Shown one piece after another: positions 43,889 through 52,484 of a stretch of 64,000 nucleotides of DNA. Position numbers and translations under genes: made by a program. The notes under the pieces were generated by a model, which was given only the letters and a program-made list of their open reading frames with translations, did not search any database and was not told the DNA's origin. Position 1 is the first letter of the stretch. Each line of letters starts with the position of its first letter. Origin of the DNA: Antarcticirhabdus aurantiaca (GTDB taxonomy: Bacteria; Pseudomonadota; Alphaproteobacteria; Rhizobiales; Rhizobiaceae); NCBI RefSeq assembly GCF_009765365.1, contig NZ_VTOM01000004.1, positions 186,001-250,000 of the forward strand. The letters are read 5' to 3'.

Positions 43889-43967
43889 CACCCTCCTTCG
43901 CTCCGCGCAGCCTGCCCGGCACGTCTTAGCTGGGTGGCGGCGCGGCGCGATTGGGTTGAGGCCTGTC

Positions 43968-45371
43968 TCAGATCCCGGCCTCTTGCCGCAGGCGCGCGAT
44001 GGTTTCCTGCGCCTGCGCGATGAGGGCCTCCTGGTCGACGCGGGTATGGCGCCCGTTCTCCTTGTGCACGACGCCGTCGACCAAGACGAAGTCGACATTG
44101 GTCGGCTGGGCCGCATGGGTGAGCATGAAGTCGACCGTGCCGACAGGCGCGGTGTTGATCGCGTCGCGGCGCACCGCGATCACGTCGGCCCGCTTTCCCG
44201 GCGTCAGGGATCCGGTGGTCTGCGCGATCCCCAGCCCCCGCGCGCCGCCGAGGGTCGCCCATTCGAGGACGCGCCGGTCGGACAGCGCGCCTTGGTCCTC
44301 GCGCATGCCGCTCGCCAAGTCGGCGGTGATGCGCATGACGCCGAACATGTCGGCGTGGCCCGCCAGCACCATGTTGTCGACCGAGAGCCCCATCTCGACG
44401 CCGGCATCGGCCATGTCGGCGATGACGGGCAGGCCGTAGCCGACCTCGAGCTCCGTCCAGGGGCTGATCGAGATCGGCGAGCCGCTCTCGGCGACCCTGC
44501 GCAGGTCGTCCTTCGTTGCATGGGTCGCGTGGACGAGCTGGACGTCCGGCCCGAGCAGCGCGTCGCGGTGCATGACGGCGATGTTGCCCATGGCGGCGGC
44601 CGCCCGGTCCGAGGCGACATGGGCGGTGATCGGCAGGCCGAGCGAGCGCGCCGCTTCCCATTCGCGGCGCCAGACCGGCGAGGCCGAGCGGTCCGGGCCG
44701 CGCGCGCAGATGCCGAGCGAGACGAGGCCCGCGCTCCCGCCGGCGAAGTGCCGGTCGCGCATGCGCTCCAGGTCCGAAAGGTCCATCACCTCCTCCTCGC
44801 CGAGCGCCTGCGGGTAGCCGTAGGCGAAGCGTCCGCGCAGGCCGGAGGCGACGAGCGCCTCGCGCTCGGCTTCGGCGAAGTCCGGTCCCTTCACGTTGTG
44901 CGCCCAGTTGTGGACCGTGGTGATGCCAGCATGGATCGCTTCCGCGGCGGCGAGGCGCACGCCGAGCGCGCTCGCCTCCGGCGTCCAGGCGCGGGCGAGC
45001 GGCGCCATGGTCTTGCCGAAGGGGCCGAGCCGGCTCTGCGGCAGGCCGCGCGCCAGCGAGTTCCACATGTGCCAGTGGGTGTCGACGAAGCCCGGCATGA
45101 CGACGCAGCCGCTCATGTCGCGGCGCGCGACGCCGGGCGCCTCGATGGCGGCGGCGACCGCCACGATCGCGCCGTCGCGCACATGGACGTCGCCGCGGGC
45201 AAGATCACCGATCGACGGGTCCATGCTGACGACGTATCCGCCCGACAGGATCACCTCGGAGGAGCCGGCGCCGCTTGGCGCCGGCTGCGCGAGGCCGGGG
45301 CGCGCCGACAGCGCCGTCGCCGCGAGAGCGGCCGCACCGGAAAGAAGGAAGTCGCGGCGAAGGAGGGTCAT
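43968..45371 (-). CDS. Tat-exported amidohydrolase (TrzN/AtzA-like metallo-hydrolase)
   Basis: A 467-residue amidohydrolase-superfamily protein. The twin-arginine signal LRRDFLLSGAAALAAT occupies the N-terminus. Metal and catalytic motifs are DTHWHMW (HxH, near residue 100), ITAHVASDR, VHATHATKDD and GLSVDNMVL (Asp), followed by the SLTPGKRADVIAV C-terminal barrel strand. It belongs to the ATZ/TRZ-type deaminase branch. Export to the periplasm is unusual for this branch. It is followed, in the same orientation, by no close downstream gene and preceded by the secreted ABM gene 123 nt away. Confidence 0.9.
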   Translation of the reverse strand: MTLLRRDFLLSGAAALAATALSARPGLAQPAPSGAGSSEVILSGGYVVSMDPSIGDLARGDVHVRDGAIVAVAAAIEAPGVARRDMSGCVVMPGFVDTHWHMWNSLARGLPQSRLGPFGKTMAPLARAWTPEASALGVRLAAAEAIHAGITTVHNWAHNVKGPDFAEAEREALVASGLRGRFAYGYPQALGEEEVMDLSDLERMRDRHFAGGSAGLVSLGICARGPDRSASPVWRREWEAARSLGLPITAHVASDRAAAAMGNIAVMHRDALLGPDVQLVHATHATKDDLRRVAESGSPISISPWTELEVGYGLPVIADMADAGVEMGLSVDNMVLAGHADMFGVMRITADLASGMREDQGALSDRRVLEWATLGGARGLGIAQTTGSLTPGKRADVIAVRRDAINTAPVGTVDFMLTHAAQPTNVDFVLVDGVVHKENGRHTRVDQEALIAQAQETIARLRQEAGI

Positions 45372-45494
45372 CGGAAAGCTCGCAGGGAGGGGACGAGGGA
45401 ACGCGCCGACCCGGCGGATCCGGCGCGGCGGAGAGGGTCGGCATGACGGTTGCGCGGGGCGGCTCCCCTGGGGAGCTGCCCCGCGTCGGGAGCC

Positions 45495-46232
45495 TCAGCT
45501 CGGTGCGAGATCCTTCAACAGGCGGCGGCCTTCGCCGAGCGGCTGCGCGAGGGACTCTTCGAAGATCGCGTTGAGCGGTTCGTTGTAGGGCTGCTCCAGA
45601 TGCGCCTCGTGTTCCGCGACGCTCGTCCACCGCTCCATGATGAAGAAGGCGTTCTCGTCGTCCGCGTGGTGGTAGACGTCGAAGGCGAGGTTCCCCGGCG
45701 CGGCGCGGGACGGCTCGACCACGTCGAGGAGCGTCGCCTGGAACCGCTCGCGCATCTCGGGCTTGACGTGAATGGTGACGGCGACGTTGCGCGTGGCGGC
45801 GGGGTTCGCGATCGGCTTTTCCGGTGCCATCGGCGACAGGCGCACCAGGGGCTGCTCCTGCGGGGCGGCGGCGAGGTCGCCGTCGACGCGCGCGACGACG
45901 GCCTGGAGATGCGGCGTCCTGCCATGGGCTTCGACGGCGGCCCGGTCGGCCCAGCGCTCCATCAGAAACAGCTCGTTGCCGCCTTCCTCGCGCCCGTAGA
46001 CGTCGAAGGAGACGTTGCCTTCCTCCGCGCGGGAGGCGCGCGCGTTCTCGCGCATCACCGCGAGGAAACCGTCCATCGCCTCCGGCTTCACCGAGATCGT
46101 CGCGTGGAACTCGACCGGTGCCGGTGCAGCGTCCTGGGCGGAGGCCGGTCCGTTCAGGGAGGGGGTGAGAAGGATCGCGGCAGTGCCTGCCAGGGCCATG
46201 CTGCGGATGGCGGCTCCGATGGTAGTCGTCAT
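45495..46232 (-). CDS. secreted protein with two antibiotic-biosynthesis-monooxygenase (ABM) domains
   Basis: A 245-residue protein with a signal peptide (AGTAAILLTPSLNGPASA) and two tandem ABM domains. Domain 1 reads EFHATISVKPEAMDGFLAVM to LFLMERWADRAAVEAH and domain 2 reads VAVTIHVKPEMRERFQATLL to FFIMERWTSVAEHEAHL. Single-domain relatives (YgiN type) are quinol monooxygenases. The fused pair would mimic the usual homodimer in one chain. It lies between a LysR gene (upstream) and the Tat amidohydrolase gene, all leftward. Confidence 0.88.
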   Translation of the reverse strand: MTTTIGAAIRSMALAGTAAILLTPSLNGPASAQDAAPAPVEFHATISVKPEAMDGFLAVMRENARASRAEEGNVSFDVYGREEGGNELFLMERWADRAAVEAHGRTPHLQAVVARVDGDLAAAPQEQPLVRLSPMAPEKPIANPAATRNVAVTIHVKPEMRERFQATLLDVVEPSRAAPGNLAFDVYHHADDENAFFIMERWTSVAEHEAHLEQPYNEPLNAIFEESLAQPLGEGRRLLKDLAPS

Positions 46233-46399
46233 GTCGGGGTCGTGCTCCGTGCTGCTTTCGGCCTCGTCGGATTGAGGCGGGGGGCGCGGAGACGACGATT
46301 ATTAGCTAAGTACAGTTCCTTCCGTCACCGGCAATGGATTGTTGCGGGATCGGCAAGTCTGCGCCCCGGGGCCGCGACGCACCGGGCGAGGCGGTTCGA

Positions 46400-47329
46400 T
46401 CAGGACGTCTCGAGCAGGCCGAGATCGGCGTTCTCCTGCACCACCTGGGCCAGTTCCTCTTGAAGGAAGTCCATCAAGGCGCGTACGCGACGCGGCTGGT
46501 GCCGGCGGGCCGGATAGACGAGGTGGAGCCAGCGCCCTCTGCCGCCCGACCATTCCGGCAGGACCCGCACCAGCCGGCCGCTGCGGATGTCGGGGAAGAG
46601 ATCCCAGACGGACTTCAGCGTGATGCCGCCATCGGCCAGCGCGGCGGCATGGGCGATCTCGCCGCTGGTGCCCGTGACGGTGCTGGCGATCTCGATCTCC
46701 ACGGCGTCCTCGCCCTGCCACAGCGGCCAGCGGCGCGGCGGCGGAAGGCCGATCGCGAGGCAGCGATGATCCTGGAGATCGCGGGGGTGGCGCGGCGTGC
46801 CGTGCCGGGCGAGATAGGCCGGAGAGGCGCAGAGGATCCGCGCATCGGGGGCGAGCCGCCGCATGACGAGGGCGCTGTCCGTCAGGTCGAGCTGCCGGAT
46901 GGCGAAGTCCAGGCGATGCTGGATCAGATCGTCCATCTCGTTGCTGGCCATGAGCTGGATCGTCACGTCGGGATGGCGATCCAGGAAGGCCGGCAGGCGC
47001 GGGGCGATCTGGCGCTGGGCGAAGGCGACGCCGGCCGACAGGCGGATCGTGCCGCGTTCGGTCTGGCGAAGGCGCACGTCCTCGGCCGCCGCCACGGCGT
47101 CGAGCACGTCGCGGCAGCGCTCCAGGAAGGCCTCGCCCTCCTCCGTCAACGCGAGCTTGCGAGTGGAGCGCTGGACGAGCCGCAGCCCGAGCTCGCCCTC
47201 GAGCTCCTTCAAGCGTTTCGAGACCAACGTCAGCGAGACGCCGAGTTCACGCGAGGCGTTCGTCAGACTTCCCGCCCGCGCGACCGCGTCGAACACCCGA
47301 AGATTCTGGAGATTGTTCAGCTTGACCAA
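46400..47329 (-). CDS. LysR-family transcriptional regulator
   Basis: A 309-residue regulator of the CrgA/DsdC-like proteobacterial group. HTH residues ~5-60 include NLRVFDAVARAGSLTNASRELG; the effector domain starts IRLSAGVAFAQRQIAPRLPA and continues with DFAIRQLDLTDSALVMRRL. The start codon lies 11 nt from a perfect 14-base palindrome (47341-47354). It probably regulates the ABM gene and amidohydrolase downstream, as all share orientation. Ligand unknown. Confidence 0.92.
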   Translation of the reverse strand: MVKLNNLQNLRVFDAVARAGSLTNASRELGVSLTLVSKRLKELEGELGLRLVQRSTRKLALTEEGEAFLERCRDVLDAVAAAEDVRLRQTERGTIRLSAGVAFAQRQIAPRLPAFLDRHPDVTIQLMASNEMDDLIQHRLDFAIRQLDLTDSALVMRRLAPDARILCASPAYLARHGTPRHPRDLQDHRCLAIGLPPPRRWPLWQGEDAVEIEIASTVTGTSGEIAHAAALADGGITLKSVWDLFPDIRSGRLVRVLPEWSGGRGRWLHLVYPARRHQPRRVRALMDFLQEELAQVVQENADLGLLETS

Positions 47330-47657
47330 GGACGGCTCCGGGACGGTACCGTCCTAGCTGTTAGCGGCTGAGACTGTTAGGCGTCAATTATTTCTGGTTT
47401 CGGGACTATGACGTGGGTTTTGGCTTGCGAGTGGCCTGAGGACGACCATTCTCGATCGCCGGCAACCCAAAGACAGGTTCAGCCTTATCATCGACATGGA
47501 TGGCAGCTTAGCGCAGCGCCGCCCGCAAAGCCGATTGTCGCCTTTCCACCCAGTCGAGCCGATCAACGTGAAGAAGCGGACGCTCGGAACCAGACCTTCT
47601 CAAACGACCCCTTCTACGTCGTTCACGAATGCCATCATTGCCACCGGAAGCCGACAC
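47330..47657. other. upstream region of LysR gene, no gene seen
   Basis: A 328-nt stretch between the LysR start and the end of the SMI1-like pseudogene. It contains the 14-base palindrome and, on the minus strand, TTGACG (about 47382-47387) followed by 17 nt and CTAACA, a plausible LysR promoter. I see no coding sequence. Confidence 0.45.
47341..47354. promoter_or_regulatory. perfect palindrome GGACGGTACCGTCC upstream of LysR gene
   Basis: A 14-base perfect palindrome 11 nt upstream of the LysR start codon, where a repressor would block transcription or translation. It does not show the T-N11-A LysR box, so another regulator could use it. Confidence 0.45.
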
Positions 47658-47670
47658 TTAGCTTCCGGTG
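47642..47670 (-). terminator. hairpin overlapping the 3' end of SMI1-like pseudogene
   Basis: A perfect 10-bp stem CACCGGAAGC/GCTTCCGGTG with a 9-base loop that contains the stop codon of the SMI1-like gene. Placed to end leftward transcription, but no T-run follows. Confidence 0.45.
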
Positions 47671-48146
47671 AGGCTCCTCACGTCATTGAGGACGAAGTGC
47701 CCGAAGCTCGAAGCGACCCTGTCCCTGCCGTAGGGGACGCCTCCGGCGGGGAACTCGTAGACCGGAGCTTCGCCCAACTCGTCCGCCTCGTCGCAATCCA
47801 AAAGGTAAGCAGGTCCGTAGCCCAAGGCCATGAAGAAGATCATTCCGGCTGTGATGAGACCCCGGCAGCGTGCATCCTCCGTGGCGAACACGACGTAGGG
47901 CACACCCTTGGCGTTGAGGCCGCTCGGCTTCGTCAGGTCGTAGATCTCGAGGTTTTCGAAATCGACGGTCCCGTATCAGCGGACCACGGCCTTGTACGAG
48001 GGTGGAAGCCGGACGCCGAGGCGGATCTCCAATGCTGCAATGTCTGTGTCATCGCCTGGAACAAACCCGTCCACCACCATACCCGATTGCTTGGCGTGGT
48101 CGATCGCTTCCTCGAAGGCCGCCTTGCCGTCGGTTTGGGTCGTCAT
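47658..48146 (-). pseudogene. SMI1/KNR4-family protein interrupted by in-frame TGA
   Basis: From ATG 48144-48146 one frame reads AFEEAIDHAKQSGMVVDGFV and IAALEIRLGVRLPPSYKAVV, then TGA at 47976-47978, and continues in the same frame with YGTVDFENLEIYDL, MALGYGPAYLLDCDEADELG and SFGHFVLNDVRSL to a stop at 47658. The two halves together form a full SMI1/KNR4 (Syd/SUKH-type) domain of about 162 residues. Such proteins are often immunity proteins of contact-dependent toxins. The stop replaces the residue before YGT, usually Arg or another polar residue. No toxin gene is next to it. Confidence 0.7.
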
Positions 48147-48757
48147 GCCGTCCTCCAATCCTGCGAACCCTGATGTCAGCTTCCATCCCCCCTCCGTCAA
48201 ACAGCAGACGGTCACCTTCCCACCCGCAGCCCCTTTCGGTGTGGATGTAGAGCGCTCGGGCGCACAGCGGGTTTTGGCTTCCCGGCTCCATGCTGCCATT
48301 GGCGGCCGAACAGCGTTCAAGCTTCAGCTCGCGGGCGATCATCTCGGCGGGCTGCTTCCCGCGTGGCCAATGTTGACGCCAGCGGATGATGGCGCCCCGC
48401 TTCTTCGACAGGCCCTGAACCCTCGAAGGGCACCGCGTGAGATCGAGAGCCAGCCGTTCGCCTTCGACCGTCCTGCCATTCACACGGTCGCCGGGCAAAG
48501 CGGGTTCTACCTCTTCGCCGAGCTTTGAGCTGCCGAGGACATATCCCTGTAACCCGAGCGTGATTAGTCGGTTTTGAACTCGAGACGCCCAACCCCTTCG
48601 TCGTCATGTCTCGCCCCGGTTCACCAACCGGACGGGAGAGAATGCCGAAGACCAAACATCGCTTCGACACCAGCCGCTCCGATGGAGGTTGGGTGGCCAA
48701 AAGCCATCGTTTCATCTCAGCGGCAGATTGACCGAGCATCCAGCGAAGAGAGATCCC
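48147..48757. other. region without recognised gene
   Basis: About 610 nt between the SMI1-like pseudogene and the TPR-DUF218 gene. A minus-strand frame from about 48498 to 48050 is open but shows no domain I recognise and overlaps the SMI1 start. It may be a degraded gene. The last 40 nt contain the ribosome-binding region of the next gene. Confidence 0.4.
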
Positions 48758-49813
48758 ATGATCCGCCCGTTTCTTGCCGCCACCGGTGTCCTCGTCCTGA
48801 CAGCCATCACGGCCACCAGCGCCCTTGCTTTCGACCCCGCCGACGCTGATCGCATCAAGACGCTGGTGGATACCGGGATGCGGTACTACTGGACCGGCGG
48901 CGACGTGAAGAAAGCCGAGGCCGAGGTGTTCAAAGGGATCACCCTGCACGGACGCTACGATGTGGTGGAACAGTCATTCGCTGAGGCTGCGAAGCTTGCC
49001 CCCGAACGCCTCGATTTCCTGTTTGCGGTTGCATCCTCGCAGATTCTCCAGAAGAAGACCGACCAGGCTGCCGCGACCTACCGCTCCATCCTCGCCAAGG
49101 ATCCGAACTCGTTTGAAGCGCAGGCTTGGCTCGAAGCGCTGGCGCGGATCAGGAACAACGAAACGCTTGCTTCCCTGACGCATCAGTCCCTGGCTGGCCT
49201 CGACGCCGAACGGGCCGAAACCTACCGGCGCCTGTTTGGTCGTGTCGAGCAGATTATGGCGGAGAAGCCGAATGCCGATATCGCAACCATCCCAGGCAAG
49301 ACCTCGATCGTGGTTCTGGGTTACGCGCTTGCCAAGGACGGCACGGCGGAGAAGCCTCTTCTCGACCGGCTCAATGTCGCGCTGAAGGTCGCACAGGCCA
49401 ACCCGGCCGCACGGGTGATGGTCACGGGTGGGCAGCCGCAAGCCGGCGTCACCGAAGGCGATGTCATGATGCGGTGGCTGGTGGAACGCGGGATCGACCG
49501 CGACCGGATCATGATCGAGGACAAATCCAAGGACACGGTCGGCAACATGCTGAACGTCGCCAACCTGCTTCGTCGGCATACGGCAGACAATGTTATTCTC
49601 GTCACCAGCTCCAGCCATATGCGTCGTGCTCGTGTGGTGCTGGAAGAAGCCCTGTCGCAAACGGGTATCTCTGCTCTTGTCGTTCCGGTGGTGGCGCTTG
49701 ATGCCCCCAGCATGGACGAGGCGGTGAACGTCTCGGCCGACGAACGCCTTGTGGTCTACCGCGACTTGATGCGTGTATCGGGCCTTTGGGCCTATCCTGG
49801 TCTCCAACAGTAG
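48758..49813 (+). CDS. exported TPR plus DUF218 (YdcF/ElyC-like) protein
   Basis: A 351-residue protein. Signal peptide residues 1-24 (TAITATSALAF), then a helical TPR-like part (DVVEQSFAEAAKLAPERLDF, QAAATYRSILAKDPNSFEAQ), then a DUF218 domain from ~residue 185: KTSIVVLGYALAKDGTAEKP, RVMVTGGQPQAGVTEGDVMM, KDTVGNMLNVANLL and LVTSSSHMRRA. DUF218 proteins of the YdcF/SanA/ElyC type act in envelope or peptidoglycan biology. The combination with TPR repeats is also known in ElyC-like proteins. ATG 48758 has an AAGAGAG site. Confidence 0.87.
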   Translation: MIRPFLAATGVLVLTAITATSALAFDPADADRIKTLVDTGMRYYWTGGDVKKAEAEVFKGITLHGRYDVVEQSFAEAAKLAPERLDFLFAVASSQILQKKTDQAAATYRSILAKDPNSFEAQAWLEALARIRNNETLASLTHQSLAGLDAERAETYRRLFGRVEQIMAEKPNADIATIPGKTSIVVLGYALAKDGTAEKPLLDRLNVALKVAQANPAARVMVTGGQPQAGVTEGDVMMRWLVERGIDRDRIMIEDKSKDTVGNMLNVANLLRRHTADNVILVTSSSHMRRARVVLEEALSQTGISALVVPVVALDAPSMDEAVNVSADERLVVYRDLMRVSGLWAYPGLQQ

Positions 49814-49930
49814 GGGCCGGTGAGAGGATAGGTTGCGACCACCACCGCTGCCGGCAGGCACTGACCAAGCGCCAAATCCCGCATCGTACGCCCGGCGCGG
49901 TATCGAGAGCAGCCAGCGCCGGGGACGCCA

Positions 49931-50081
49931 CAGGTGGGTGGTCGAGCGCAGCCTCGCCTAGCTGGCCCAGTTCCGGCGCCTCGCCAGCCGCTACGAGCGC
50001 CGAGCCGACATCCACCTCGCACTCACTACCCTCGCAGCCGCCCTCATCGCTTGGCGCTTCGTCGCGAAGTGGTTTTGTTAG
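49931..50081 (+). pseudogene. IS5-family transposase, C-terminal remnant with nonsense codon
   Basis: The plus strand encodes RWVVERSLA, a TAG at 49959-49961, then LAQFRRLASRYERRADIHLA to WRFVAKWFC and a stop at 50079-50081. It matches the remnant at 15881-16009, which still has Trp where this copy has TAG. Upstream sequence (49814-49930) has traces of the same transposase in other frames. It is a dead relic next to an intact IS. Confidence 0.75.
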
Positions 50082-50113
50082 AAACTCTTAGAGCCGCCGG
50101 CTTCGAGCTGAAA

Positions 50114-51080
50114 TTGCTCTGTTGAAACCCTAACTCGGCTGGATGGTTTCGTTCCCTGTCCGCGGTTCGAGTGGCGCGGGAGGCCTTGATGGTGGGCCGG
50201 TCCGCGCTGCCGGTCTACGGCTGCCGATACTCGCGCAAGGATTACACTCAACCGCAGCTCTTCGCCCGTTTTGTCCTGCGCCAGCTTCTACGCACGGACT
50301 ATCGAGGCGTGGTGACGCTGGTGGGCGAGTGGAGCGAGCTGCGACAAACCCTCGGCCTGTCCAAGGTGCCGCACTATTCGTCGCTGGCCTACGCCTCGCG
50401 CCGCATTCTGGCGGGGGCCGATAAAAAGGGGCTTTCGGTGACATCCAGGCGGCGGCTGTCGAACGAGCCCGCGCCTTTGGCCTGATGGATCCCGCGCCCG
50501 TGGCCGCGGTTGATGCGACCGCATTGGAAACGCGGCACGTCAGCGCCCACGTCGGCCATCGGCGAGGCCAGGGGCGAAAGCGCAAAGGCCATCGCCAGCG
50601 CCTCTGGCCCAAGCTCACCGTCGTCCTGCATACCCAATCCCACTTCATCCTTGCAGCCGTGTCGGGCCTTGGCCCCAGCCAGGACTCGCCCGACTTCATC
50701 CCCGCCATGCGTCAGGCCGCCGAGCACGTCCCTTTGCACACTGTGCTCGGCGATGCCGGCTACGACGCCGAGCACAACTACCGCCTCTGCCGCGAGGAGT
50801 TGGGCGTTGCCCGCACGCTGATCCGCCTCAGCCGCCGCAACACAGGGCGGTACTGGCCCAAAACGCCCTATCGGCGGGCCATGCGCCATCGTTTCCCAAA
50901 ATCCCTCTACAACCAGCGTTGGCATGTCGAGAGCGGCTTCAGCCAGCATAAGCGCCGCCTCGATCCAGCCCTGACCGCCCGCAAGCCTGCTTCGCAGACC
51001 CGCGAACTCCTTCTGCGCGTCATCTCCCACAACCTCATGCTCCTCGCCCAGGAAGCTCCATGAGCGTTTCAACAGAGCAA
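50114..51080 (+). mobile_element. apparently intact insertion sequence with target duplication (967 bp)
   Basis: The ends are perfect 15-base inverted repeats, TTGCTCTGTTGAAAC (50114-50128) and its complement (51066-51080). Outside them lie matching direct repeats GCTGAAA (50107-50113 and 51081-51087), a 7- or 8-base target duplication. The transposase is a two-frame DDE protein. Family is IS4/IS5-like; I cannot assign a group. Intact ends, repeats and motifs suggest recent, possibly active insertion. Confidence 0.88.
50171..51063 (+). CDS. DDE transposase in two frames joined by probable -1 frameshift
   Basis: The first frame (50171-50485) encodes YSRKDYTQPQLFARFVLRQL, SELRQTLGLSKVPHYSSLAY and ends soon after the run AAAAAGGGG (50423-50431). 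Slipping back one base there at A-AAG-GGG gives KKGAFGDIQAAAVERARAFG and then the second frame to 51063. That frame has PVAAVDATALETRHVS (first Asp), VLGDAGYDAEHNYRLC (second Asp) and YNQRWHVESGFSQHKRR (Glu). Catalytic residues are complete, so I regard the frame change as programmed. It fills the IS between its inverted repeats. Confidence 0.82.
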
Positions 51081-51951
51081 GCTGAAATGAAAGGTACGCG
51101 CTCCAAAGCACGTCGCCAGCTCGGGTTTGCACTGCTGAGAAGCTATGTCGGATCCGACATCGCGGGTTCGCAGATCATCGCCTGCACGACAGACCCCGAG
51201 AAGCGACGATTCTTCTCTTGAAGCCCCGAGATTTGATCGACGCCCGCCCTGATCTTGCTCGGCGAATTTGCTCCGCGACAGTCATGCCCTTCCGGGCACA
51301 GAAGAACCGAGACGAATGACGGAATGATCGTCAGCCACATGATGGCACCAGATGATCTCGTCGATACCGCAAGGTTCGAACCAATAATCCAAGAGGCTCG
51401 CGCTTCCCGCATTGTCGTTGGCGGCACGCCAGGACTTGTGCACGGGAATGCTCTTCACGAATTCGCGTAGCCAGCGCGACAGCATGACGGACCTCGACTC
51501 CAAGCCTGATCCGCTTGTTCAACGAGCTTATGATGGCGAACGCAACGCCATCTTGCTTGGGCTGGCATACGTGGTCAGAACGCGAAGAGCCTCGCACCGG
51601 CGAGGATCGGGCGAGGCCGGGCAGAGATCATGCGCGACCGGTCGGCGTGCCTGCCTGCGGCCCGCTGACGCAGGAGCCGGCTTGTTTTTCTCCTGCAAAT
51701 AAACGCCGAAAGGTCGAATGTGGGCTTCCCGGCCAAGCGAATGGATGGCGAGGAACACCCGCCCGGCACCATCAACTCAGGTCGGGCGGCGAACCTGTCG
51801 CGGAAGCGTCTGCGAGAGCAACTGCGGCGCCCCGAACAACGAAACCCATGCCGCGGCGGGGATGGAACGAACCCATAGCTTGTCGGTCGAACGACCCGGA
51901 CGAGCGATGCAAGCTCTTCGCCGCATGTGATGCAACGCCGACTCTGCGGCG
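51081..51951. other. region without confident genes
   Basis: About 870 nt to the right of the IS. Base composition is less GC-rich than the neighbouring operons and no domain was recognised. One small minus-strand frame is listed separately. The stretch 51560-51950 has several short overlapping frames with Arg/Ser-rich, non-protein-like translations. Confidence 0.45.
51282..51485 (-). CDS. possible small hypothetical protein
   Basis: A 67-residue frame starting MLSRWLREFVKSIPVHKSW and continuing RAANDNAGSASLLDYWFEP. The AANDN motif occurs in many small proteins of Rhizobiales, which is the only hint that it is real. There is no clear ribosome site and no domain. It may be a relic. Confidence 0.3.
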   Translation of the reverse strand: MLSRWLREFVKSIPVHKSWRAANDNAGSASLLDYWFEPCGIDEIIWCHHVADDHSVIRLGSSVPGRA

Positions 51952-52320
51952 TCAGTCCCTACGGGCGAGTGCGTCGAGGAGGCCCAGCATGTGGCGTCGC
52001 ACCTCGGGATTGTCGATTTGCTCGAGCGAAACCCAGCGAGTCGCCTCGTTGGCGCTCGGAACCCGGGACCCGAGGGCCGCGTTCGTGGGCAGGTCTTTAA
52101 AGAAGTAGCTTATCTCGACATCCAGGGTCTGGGACAGACGATAAAGCGTGGCGGCGCTGATGCGGTTCTGTCCAGCCTCGTAGTTGCGCACCTGCTGATA
52201 GGATGTGCCGATCGCGCGTCCGAGGTCTGCCAGACTCAGCCGGCGGGTTTCACGAAGCCCCCTAAGTCGTTCGCCGAGCGCTGCATCGATAGGGTTCTTT
52301 CCAATGGTCGATTCATCCAT
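51952..52320 (-). CDS. XRE-family transcriptional regulator
   Basis: A 122-residue repressor-like protein. The HTH occupies residues ~12-66: LGERLRGLRETRRLSLADLG, RAIGTSYQQVRNYEAGQNRI, LYRLSQTLDVEISYFF. The C-terminal ~40 residues are polar and probably dimerise (IDNPEVRRHMLGLLDALAR). ATG 52318-52320 is preferred over an upstream TTG. It faces a PAS-domain gene across a short region with a perfect CATTAA-N8-TTAATG repeat, a likely operator. Confidence 0.9.
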   Translation of the reverse strand: MDESTIGKNPIDAALGERLRGLRETRRLSLADLGRAIGTSYQQVRNYEAGQNRISAATLYRLSQTLDVEISYFFKDLPTNAALGSRVPSANEATRWVSLEQIDNPEVRRHMLGLLDALARRD

Positions 52321-52344
52321 AATGACGAACAATCATCCAAGCTT

Positions 52345-52364
52345 CATTAATCAGGCGGTTAATG
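52345..52364. promoter_or_regulatory. candidate operator CATTAA-N8-TTAATG between XRE and PAS genes
   Basis: A perfect 6-base inverted repeat with an 8-base spacer, 25 nt upstream of the XRE start in AT-rich DNA. Position fits autoregulation by the XRE protein and control of the divergent PAS gene. Confidence 0.5.
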
Positions 52365-52484
52365 ATTATTTTAGATCAAGATATCCTTCGCTCAAAGCCA
52401 CTCGCACTTGAATATTTCGTTGCGCTCAACAGTTCCAATCAGAGGGTGCAGGGATCGTCACGTCTAGGTCGGCGGAGATATTTT

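Noticed and set aside
47408-47671. Plus-strand frame with CHHCHRKP motif as zinc protein
   Set aside because: Low-complexity translation without start context, lying in the LysR upstream region.
16006-49961. CTAG in the relic at 49958-49961 as the same IS target as 16006-16009
   Set aside because: In the relic CTAG arises from a Trp-to-TAG change six bases away from the equivalent CTAG position, so it is not the homologous site.
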